A DNA stretch of 64,000 nt from Parabacteroides faecis (GTDB lineage: Bacteria > Bacteroidota > Bacteroidia > Bacteroidales > Tannerellaceae). A program made the translations under genes and the position numbers. Of the stretch, positions 25,770 to 32,205 are shown piece after piece (positions within the stretch are counted from its first letter, which is position 1; each line of letters starts with the position of its first letter). The notes under the pieces are model-generated. The model saw only the letters and a list, made by a program, of their open reading frames with translations, was not told where the DNA came from and made no database searches. Location of the stretch: NCBI RefSeq assembly GCF_014647375.1, contig NZ_BMPB01000004.1, positions 248,001 through 312,000 of the forward strand, given 5' to 3'.

Positions 25770-26447
25770 ATGCAGGAATACGAGTTAGACTTTAGCCGGT
25801 TATCCCTGACGGTAAATGATTTATTTACCGAGATGGGCTACGGCAGTACGGAACCGGAAGAGCCGGTGGAGGCATTGACCGTCTCCATGCTGGAAGAGGT
25901 TTCGTCTTGGATCGTTCCGCGTTGTGCGTTCGGTCTGTTTGACGGGCGGATGGAGGAAGACGCTGTATCTCTGGATGGCGGCGAACGTATTCATGTCGGA
26001 GCGACGATCTCTTCCCTTCTGAAAGGCTCCGGCCGCTTCGCCCTCTTTGCGGCGACTGCGGGGACTGCTTTTCAGGAGTATCAGAATCGTTTGAAAGCGG
26101 AAGAGGACATCCTGAAAAGTTTTATTGCAGATATTATCGGTACTTGTATCGCAGAAAAAGCCGGTGACTGCATGGAACGGTTACTCGAAAAAGAGCTGGT
26201 GGGAGAACGGCACACGAACCGCCTGAGTCCCGGATATTGCGGCTGGCATTTATCCGGCCAGCAGACACTGTTCCGCTTGATGGGCGGGAATCCTTGCGGT
26301 ATCGGTTTGTCGGAGGTATGCCTGATGACACCGATCAAGTCGATCAGCGGTATTATCGGTATCGGGCCTGATGTGGATGAGAAAAAGTACGGTTGCCAGT
26401 ATTGTGAACTGGAGACTTGTTATAAACGAAAAAGAAAGAAGAAATAA
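25770..26447 (+). CDS. MetH-type reactivation-domain protein, stand-alone
   Basis: The start is set at ATG 25770, four bases after the corrinoid gene stop; the longer frame runs back over that gene. The 225 residues resemble the AdoMet-binding activation domain of B12-dependent methionine synthase, here as a free protein. The SPGYCGWHLSGQQTLFRLM segment (about 148-166) matches the family motif R-x-x-PGY, followed by VCLMTPIKSISGIIGIG. The C-terminus ends in a cysteine pair (CQYCELETCYKRKRKKK). In MetH this domain re-methylates oxidised cob(II)alamin using AdoMet and an electron donor. A free copy next to a corrinoid protein is known from methyltransferase clusters and probably restores the carrier here. 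The overlap with the next gene is one base. Confidence 0.85.
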   Translation: MQEYELDFSRLSLTVNDLFTEMGYGSTEPEEPVEALTVSMLEEVSSWIVPRCAFGLFDGRMEEDAVSLDGGERIHVGATISSLLKGSGRFALFAATAGTAFQEYQNRLKAEEDILKSFIADIIGTCIAEKAGDCMERLLEKELVGERHTNRLSPGYCGWHLSGQQTLFRLMGGNPCGIGLSEVCLMTPIKSISGIIGIGPDVDEKKYGCQYCELETCYKRKRKKK

Positions 26448-27454
26448 TGGAAATACAAAAGTGGCTACACGAAACAAGGAACCGGCAGGAACGTAGGGCT
26501 ATTCCTATCATGACGCATCCGGGTATCGAGTTATGCGGTAAAACGGTGAGAGATGCGGTTACCGATGGCGAAGTGCATGCGGAGGCGATCTGCCGGTTGA
26601 ACGAACAATATCCGTCGGCAGCACCGACAGTTATCATGGATTTAACGGTGGAAGCAGAGGCTTTCGGTGCGAAGGTGGTCTTTCCGGAAGATGAGGTCCC
26701 CAGTGTAACGGAACCGCTCGTATCGGATAGGGAGTCTATAGATCGTCTTCCAATCCCGTCTCTTGAGGCCGGACGTGTACCCGAATACCTGAAAGCGAAC
26801 CGGCTGACGGCAGAACGGGTAAAGGATAAGCCGGTCTTTGCCGGTTGTATCGGTCCGTTTTCGCTGGCAGGGCGTTTGTTCGGGTTGTCGGAATTAATGA
26901 TCGCCCTGTATGTGGAGCCGGAGAATATGACCGTCTTATTGGAGAAATGTACCCGTTTCCTGATCGACTATACCCGTGCAATCAGGCAGACAGGTGTTCA
27001 TGGCGTGATCATGGCGGAACCGGCGGCGGGTTTGATCTCAAACGAAGATTGTCTGTTATATTCGACGGATTATGTTCGTCAGATCGTGGATGCGGTGCAG
27101 GATGAGAACTTTATGGTGATCCTGCATAACTGCGGAAACTTCGGACATTGTACGGAGGCGATGATTCAGTCTGGAGCGGCCGGACTGCATTTCGGTAATA
27201 AGATAGATATGGCGGAGGCGTTGGAGAGCTGTCCGGAAGACCGGTTGGTCATGGGGAACCTCGATCCGGTCGGACTTTTCAAACAGTCATCGCCGGAAAA
27301 AGTATATGCAGAGACAATGAATCTGCTAAAGAAAACCAGCCAATGGAAGAATTTCGTTTTATCGACAGGTTGTGATGTGCCTCCGCATGTTCCGTCAGAG
27401 AATATCGAGGCATTTTATCAGGCACTTAATAGTTTTAACAATCGATCAGTGTAA
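26447..27454 (+). CDS. UroD-fold methyltransferase, MT2-like (methyl from corrinoid to acceptor)
   Basis: A 335-residue cytoplasmic protein, MtaA/CmuA-like. Its zinc ligands are visible: His and Cys in ILHNCG (about residue 226) and a later Cys in LSTGCDVPP (about 309), as in methylcobamide:thiol methyltransferases. Coenzyme M is not expected in Bacteroidetes, so the acceptor may be homocysteine, another thiol or tetrahydrofolate; this is open. Its start codon overlaps the stop of the preceding gene (TAATG). It ends the five-gene operon and is followed by a perfect hairpin shared with glnN. It differs from the MT1-like protein at 23856 in lacking the GGID motif. Confidence 0.85.
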   Translation: MEIQKWLHETRNRQERRAIPIMTHPGIELCGKTVRDAVTDGEVHAEAICRLNEQYPSAAPTVIMDLTVEAEAFGAKVVFPEDEVPSVTEPLVSDRESIDRLPIPSLEAGRVPEYLKANRLTAERVKDKPVFAGCIGPFSLAGRLFGLSELMIALYVEPENMTVLLEKCTRFLIDYTRAIRQTGVHGVIMAEPAAGLISNEDCLLYSTDYVRQIVDAVQDENFMVILHNCGNFGHCTEAMIQSGAAGLHFGNKIDMAEALESCPEDRLVMGNLDPVGLFKQSSPEKVYAETMNLLKKTSQWKNFVLSTGCDVPPHVPSENIEAFYQALNSFNNRSV

Positions 27455-27461
27455 AAAAGAG

Positions 27462-27494
27462 AATGTCCTGTGTAAGTTCTTTGCACAGGACATT
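27462..27494. terminator. Bidirectional terminator between the corrinoid operon and glnN
   Basis: AATGTCCTGTG (27462-27472) and CACAGGACATT (27484-27494) form a perfect 11-bp stem with an 11-base loop, between convergent genes. A/T runs lie on both sides. Confidence 0.85.
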
Positions 27495-27522
27495 TTATGT
27501 AGGATGCTGTTTTATCGGTTTC

Positions 27523-29712
27523 TTACCGGATAAACAACAGTTCCCGATATTTCGGCAACGGCCACATCTGGTTATCCACCATCAGCTCCAGTTCGTCGAT
27601 ATGCTCGCGGATATCATCCAGGAACGGAACCACCGTATCATGATAAGCGATCGCCTTGCTGCGGAGGTCGGTGATGACATTCGCCTTCTTACGGGCTTCG
27701 ATCATTTCGTCCGTCATGCGTGTTACGGCATTTACGTGTTTGGAAATCTTGCGTACCAGGCGGCGCGGTTCGGCGGACAGGTCTTCGTATTCTTCCGGGC
27801 TGAATGTTTCTTTCAGCTTGGTGATATTGCTGAGCAGCAAAGACTGGTAGTGCAATACGACCGGAATAATATGGTTCATCGATAGGTCACCCAATACGCG
27901 GGCTTCGATCTGTACTTTCTTGATATAGATTTCCCATTTCACCTCATTGCGGGCTTCCAGTTCCTTTTCATTCAATACGCCCGTTTCCTTGAACATGCGG
28001 ATCACTTCCGGTTTCAGGTAAGCATCGTATTGCAGCGGAACGCTGTTTTCGCAATCCAGTCCGCGGCGGGCAGCTTCTTCCTTCCATTCGTCGCAGTAAC
28101 CGTTACCGTCGAAGCGGATCGGTTTGGATTCTTTGATATAAGCCTTCAGTGTCTCGAAGATAGCCACTTCCTTGCTCTTTCCAGCAGCCTGAAGTGTTTC
28201 TACATCTTTCTTGAACTGTTGAAGCTGGTGAGCGACAGCCGAGTTGACAGCCAGCATAGCCGAGCCGCAGTTCACGGAAGAACCGGGAGCACGAAACTCG
28301 AAACGGTTTCCGGTGAAAGCGAACGGAGAGGTACGGTTACGATCCGTATTATCCAGCAGCAATTCCGGTATTTGTCCGAAGCCCAGGCTCAGACGTTTCT
28401 TGTCGTCTACCTCGATCGCATCTTCGATCGAACTGTTCTCGAATTTATCCAGCACTTCGCTGATCTGCGTTCCGAGGAAAGAGGAGATAATGGCAGGAGG
28501 TGCTTCGTTGGCTCCCAGACGGTGTGCGTTGGTAGCAGAAGCGATACTTGCTTTCAGTAAGGCATTATATTTATAAACAGCCATCAGCGTATTGACCACG
28601 AACGTGATAAAACGCAGGTTGTCTTCGCGGTCTTTACCCGGCGAGAACAGGTTGATACCCGTATCGGTCCCCATCGACCAGTTACAATGCTTACCCGAGC
28701 CGTTCACACCCATAAAAGGTTTTTCGTGAAGCAGGACGCGGAAATTATGACGGCGTGAAACACGTTTCATCACCGACATCAGCAACTGATTATGGTCGTT
28801 GGCCAGGTTACATTCTTCATAGATCGGAGCCAGCTCGAACTGGTTCGGGGCAACCTCGTTGTGACGGGTCTTTACCGGGATACCCAGCTTATAACATTCC
28901 ACTTCCAGGTCTTTCATAAATTCCTGTACGCGTGAAGGAATAGCACCGAAATAATGGTCGTCCAACTGCTGGTTCTTGGCACTTTCGTGTCCGAGCAGCG
29001 TACGTTCGGTCAGCGACAGGTCGGGACGGGCCGAATACAATTCTTCGTCTACCAGGAAATATTCCTGTTCCCAGCCCAGATAGGTGATCACCTTATGAAC
29101 ATCTTCGTTGAAGTAGTTGCAGACCTCTTTGGCAGCTTTGTTCAATGCTTCTACTGAACGGATAAGCGGTGTTTTGTAGTCGAGTGCTTCACCGGTATAA
29201 GCGATAAAGACTGTCGGGATACATAAAGTGTCGTCTACAATAAATGCGGGAGAGGAGGGGTCCCAGGCTGAATATCCGCGGGCTTCGAACGTGTTACGCA
29301 GTCCGCCGTTAGGGAAGCTGGATGCGTCGGGTTCCTGCTGGGCGAGCAGTTTGCCGCTGAATTCTTCGATCATACCGCCGTTGCCGTCATGTTCTACAAA
29401 AGCATCGTGCTTTTCGGCTGTTCCGTCGGTAAGAGGTTGGAACCAGTGGGTGTAATGGGTAACTCCTTTTTCCAGTGCCCACATACGCATACCGGCAGCT
29501 ACATGGTTGGCTATTTCCCGGTCGATGGGTGTTCCATTATCAATGGCGTGGGTTAGGGCTTTGTACGTTTCCTTGGAGAGATACTTCTGCATTGCCTTGC
29601 GGTTAAATACGTTCTCGCCATAGTACTCGGATACTTTCTGTTTGGGAGTGATGGCTTCCACGGCCTTCCGGTTGGAAGCTTTCTCCACTGCATTAAAGCG
29701 TGAGATTGACAT
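27523..29712 (-). CDS. glnN: Glutamine synthetase type III
   Basis: A 729-residue cytoplasmic enzyme that makes glutamine from glutamate, ammonia and ATP. The length and start (MSISRFNAVEKASNRKAVEA) and the motifs NEVAPNQFELAP, GVNGSGKHCNWSMGT and RTSPFAFTGNRFEFRAPGSS identify the GSIII class that is the main form in Bacteroidetes. The gene stands alone on the minus strand, convergent with the corrinoid operon, and has its own promoter at 29741-29748. It is unrelated in function to the glycan locus. Confidence 0.97.
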   Translation of the reverse strand: MSISRFNAVEKASNRKAVEAITPKQKVSEYYGENVFNRKAMQKYLSKETYKALTHAIDNGTPIDREIANHVAAGMRMWALEKGVTHYTHWFQPLTDGTAEKHDAFVEHDGNGGMIEEFSGKLLAQQEPDASSFPNGGLRNTFEARGYSAWDPSSPAFIVDDTLCIPTVFIAYTGEALDYKTPLIRSVEALNKAAKEVCNYFNEDVHKVITYLGWEQEYFLVDEELYSARPDLSLTERTLLGHESAKNQQLDDHYFGAIPSRVQEFMKDLEVECYKLGIPVKTRHNEVAPNQFELAPIYEECNLANDHNQLLMSVMKRVSRRHNFRVLLHEKPFMGVNGSGKHCNWSMGTDTGINLFSPGKDREDNLRFITFVVNTLMAVYKYNALLKASIASATNAHRLGANEAPPAIISSFLGTQISEVLDKFENSSIEDAIEVDDKKRLSLGFGQIPELLLDNTDRNRTSPFAFTGNRFEFRAPGSSVNCGSAMLAVNSAVAHQLQQFKKDVETLQAAGKSKEVAIFETLKAYIKESKPIRFDGNGYCDEWKEEAARRGLDCENSVPLQYDAYLKPEVIRMFKETGVLNEKELEARNEVKWEIYIKKVQIEARVLGDLSMNHIIPVVLHYQSLLLSNITKLKETFSPEEYEDLSAEPRRLVRKISKHVNAVTRMTDEMIEARKKANVITDLRSKAIAYHDTVVPFLDDIREHIDELELMVDNQMWPLPKYRELLFIR

Positions 29713-29740
29713 ACGGATTATTTTTTTGTTTTACCGGCTG

Positions 29741-29748
29741 CAAAGATA
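29741..29748 (-). promoter_or_regulatory. glnN promoter -7 box
   Basis: TATCTTTG on the minus strand (CAAAGATA as written), a full match to the Bacteroidetes -7 consensus, about 30 bases before the glnN start. A clear -33 TTTG at the usual 19-21 bases was not found. Confidence 0.65.
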
Positions 29749-29866
29749 CAAGCAAATCTTTATTTATACTTTCACTCGGTAGTTAAAAACAATTTCATAT
29801 ATCATTTTGCCAGAAGTAAGGATATAGATAAGTTGGGGGATGAGCTTTGGCTTGATTTACATTTAG

Positions 29867-30415
29867 CTACATGGTCAGAACCTTTACATTTCCACAATCA
29901 ATCTTGCTGAAATCTTTGTCATCCGATACAAATAACATATTTTTACCACAGGATCTGCAGTATTCAATGAAGTAACTGTCATTGAAATCTATTATTTTAA
30001 AATGGTCGAAAAGTAAATCAAGATTAACCGAGTTAAAGTTATCGGGCATGCGTTCACTTACTTTTAGTATATTTCTCATCACTGCCAGTATCAATGATGC
30101 AGTAGCGGCATATTGTTCTGATTGCAGGTAATCACGTTTATAATCGGCCCGGCAATTTTCAGGCATTCTCTTCCAAAGCTGGAAATCCAACCGAAGATAA
30201 GTATTTGCAAATTCAGATAATACCAAGCTATTGATATAAATAGTGGCCCGATGGCTAAGAATGTCTGCGAAAAAATTGGAATAAACTGATTGCTTTTTTT
30301 TCTGATAATTACCCAGTGGGCAAAAAAGAAACATCCACACGTTATTGTCCAAAAAGAAACAGTCTGTGGAAGAAATAGTATATTCTTTTATTTTTAATAT
30401 TTTATTATTCTCCAC
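29867..30415 (-). CDS. PIN-like nuclease-domain protein (candidate effector)
   Basis: A 182-residue protein with the acidic residues of a PIN-type RNase in order: Asp in DCFFLDNNVWMF (about 18-25), Glu in LVLSEFANTY (about 67), Asp in IDFNDSYFIEYC (about 142) and Asp-Asp in LFVSDDKDF (about 165). PIN proteins cut RNA, often as toxins. There is no small antitoxin beside it; instead its start overlaps the STAS-like gene by 11 bases and a GHKL ATPase is upstream, so control probably comes through those two. Base composition is lower in GC than that of the glycan genes nearby. The fold call rests on motif order only. Confidence 0.65.
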   Translation of the reverse strand: MENNKILKIKEYTISSTDCFFLDNNVWMFLFCPLGNYQKKKQSVYSNFFADILSHRATIYINSLVLSEFANTYLRLDFQLWKRMPENCRADYKRDYLQSEQYAATASLILAVMRNILKVSERMPDNFNSVNLDLLFDHFKIIDFNDSYFIEYCRSCGKNMLFVSDDKDFSKIDCGNVKVLTM

Positions 30416-30761
30416 TGATTACTCTTTGTACTGTTTGACCAAAAGAATCTTCATTGTTATAAAATTCTTTAGCCCGGTTGGTTACTTTTTTTAAAAGGAT
30501 CAAGTCATCCTGACTTACATTTTTAAGTTTGAGACGTTCTCCTAATTCCCGGCTTGAATAATCTTTGTATAACTGTCCTATAGCCCCATTCAAATAAGCT
30601 GTAGTTAGTAATGCTATACCAGAAAAATCCAGCACAATAGTTTGATAATCGGAGAATAGTTTAACTATCGTTTGATAGACTTTTTCCCCTTCATCAGTAG
30701 CTACTGCAAGGTTTGTGGCTGTGTAATCTGATATTTTAATTACTATAGGATTTGTTTTCAT
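30405..30761 (-). CDS. STAS-like (DUF4325-type) protein
   Basis: A 118-residue protein. The middle, VLDFSGIALLTTAYLNGAIG (about 44-63), matches the STAS-like DUF4325 pattern, in which a phospho-acceptor-like serine is often replaced. Full STAS proteins of the SpoIIAA type bind GHKL kinases such as SpoIIAB; here the preceding gene encodes a GHKL ATPase 12 bases away, which suggests the same kind of partner pair. Overlap with the PIN-like gene suggests coupled translation. No signal peptide or membrane segment. Confidence 0.7.
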   Translation of the reverse strand: MKTNPIVIKISDYTATNLAVATDEGEKVYQTIVKLFSDYQTIVLDFSGIALLTTAYLNGAIGQLYKDYSSRELGERLKLKNVSQDDLILLKKVTNRAKEFYNNEDSFGQTVQRVISGE

Positions 30762-30773
30762 GACGCAAATATA

Positions 30774-31667
30774 TTAAAAGATATTATCAGGAGATACATC
30801 AAGTTCTTCTTTTAACATATAAAATGATGTATCATCGAAATTGAACTCGATGGTTACTATAGTCCCCGGAAAATAGTAATCCATTTCAGAGGTACTTGTT
30901 TGTCCTTCTGTAAATTCCCAGTATCCTGTAGCTGAAACAATTTGAATCTTGCCTTTGTTTAGTTTTACAAATTCTTTTAACAAGTCTAATCCCAGTCCTC
31001 CGGTTTGTTCTTTTTTAGTTGTATGACCGTACTGTATCGCCCAGTCTATTGCGTCTGAGGCTGAAAAAACGGCTTTCCCCTGAAAGTAATCATTTACATT
31101 TTTATGAATTGTTTTGCCGGCATCGACTACCGTTATATCGAAACGGGAAGGATGTTTCTGTGGATAATATTGCCCGCAAGTGTGTATCCATTGGCATTTG
31201 CCATGTGTTCTGGCATTTTCAAATACTTCAAAGATACTGGTACATATTCTTTTTCCTAATAAGCTGGTATGTTTTGGAAAGTCTTTTTTTACTAACAACT
31301 CTCTTTTTAAATAACTGTCAAATGCTGTATCGTGATTAGGAGCAAACTGTTGGAATGTGACAACGGTTTCTTTGCTGAAATCGATCGATGAATAATCGAT
31401 GTTTCCGATAAAGCCGTTGCGTGTAAGGATACCATATATGGCAGTTGGTATATCGATTAATTTTATAGAAAGGAGATAATCATCCTCCAGTATTCTGATT
31501 ATGGCTCCCAAAACAGCGCTTAAATTGGCCTCAAACCAAGTCGTTTTAGAGAAACTGATAGAAAAATCCACATCATCTGATTGAATAATCTGGTTGAACA
31601 GTAGGGCTAGGCTATTGTAGCCTTCCTTGTTTGTATATAGAACTTTATTGAGATAGAAGATGGTCAT
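30774..31667 (-). CDS. GHKL-type ATPase (histidine-kinase-like) protein
   Basis: A 297-residue cytoplasmic protein. The C-terminal half carries the GHKL ATP site: N box in EVFENARTHGKC (about 148-159), G1 box in VVDAGKTI (about 182-189) and G2 box in GGLGLDLL (about 222-229). There is no phospho-acceptor dimerisation domain, response regulator or membrane helix, so it is not an ordinary sensor kinase. The N-terminal 140 residues are unrecognised. First gene of a three-gene operon (ATPase, STAS-like, PIN-like). Its role as a switch or sensor for the PIN-like protein is inferred from gene order. Confidence 0.75.
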   Translation of the reverse strand: MTIFYLNKVLYTNKEGYNSLALLFNQIIQSDDVDFSISFSKTTWFEANLSAVLGAIIRILEDDYLLSIKLIDIPTAIYGILTRNGFIGNIDYSSIDFSKETVVTFQQFAPNHDTAFDSYLKRELLVKKDFPKHTSLLGKRICTSIFEVFENARTHGKCQWIHTCGQYYPQKHPSRFDITVVDAGKTIHKNVNDYFQGKAVFSASDAIDWAIQYGHTTKKEQTGGLGLDLLKEFVKLNKGKIQIVSATGYWEFTEGQTSTSEMDYYFPGTIVTIEFNFDDTSFYMLKEELDVSPDNIF

Positions 31668-31923
31668 ACTAGCTAATATTATTTTGCAAAGGAAATGATT
31701 TTATAAGAATTAATAGTTACTCCATAGCTATTAATTAGCTTGTTTTTCATATTTAAAAAGGATGATCCCTTACTTTTCCCGATTTTATTCTTTCAGGTAA
31801 TAATAGAATAGATGTACGCACATGTACATTAATATGTGTATATCCTTTTTATGAGGAATGAATATCTACTATTGAAAGTTAATGTAGATATTGAATATTA
31901 TATGATTAGTAGTCGAAAATGTG
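31668..31923. other. AT-rich non-coding spacer upstream of the ATPase operon
   Basis: No gene seen. It holds an 8-bp inverted repeat (ATTAATAG and CTATTAAT, near 31709-31736) and should contain the start of the minus-strand ATPase operon; CAAAGGAA at 31687-31694 could be a weak minus-strand -7 box. It ends at the left arm of the inverted repeat at 31924. Confidence 0.4.
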
Positions 31924-32128
31924 TGACTAGAAAAAACGTTCCTTTTTTCTCGCCAACAAAATTAATAATTCCTTTTTAACCGACAATCATTTTCCAAATT
32001 TTTTTCTCTTTTCTATGTTCTTTCTTATCAACGTAATAACAAAGTATGTACGAAATATTGATTTTCACTTATGAAGTCAAAATGAGTAAAAAATAATGGC
32101 GAGAAAAAAGGAACGTTTTTTCTAGTCA
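31924..32128. promoter_or_regulatory. Candidate invertible promoter segment with perfect 32-bp inverted repeats
   Basis: The left arm at 31924-31955 and right arm at 32097-32128 are perfect reverse complements over all 32 bases (starting TGACTAGAAAAAACGTTCC), with 141 AT-rich bases between. The arms contain AAACGTTCCT, one base off the ARACGTWCGT motif I recall for Mpi-type serine invertase sites of Bacteroides fragilis. The segment ends 77 bases before a large surface-protein gene, the arrangement of phase-variable surface proteins in Parabacteroides distasonis. A partial third copy (GACTAGAAAAA) is at 32142. By eye I cannot decide which strand of the inner part carries the promoter, so the ON/OFF state here is unknown. 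A miniature transposable element is the main alternative. No recombinase gene is in the window. Confidence 0.75.
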
Positions 32129-32205
32129 TTCAAGTTTTTCAGACTAGAAAAATGGATATAAATAGGATTTTAGTAACACTATTATTAATATTAAATTTAT
32201 TGATT

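Noticed and set aside
23856-27454. hemE (uroporphyrinogen decarboxylase) for the two UroD-fold genes
   Set aside because: Both carry the H-x-C motif of the corrinoid methyltransferases and lie with a corrinoid protein and a MetH-type activation domain; haem synthesis genes are not near.
27463-27885. 140-codon open frame opposite glnN
   Set aside because: Overlaps the terminator and the glnN 3' end; no motif or promoter.
31924-32128. Plain transcription terminator
   Set aside because: The arms are 141 bases apart and perfect over 32 bases, which fits inversion or transposition ends better than a terminator loop.
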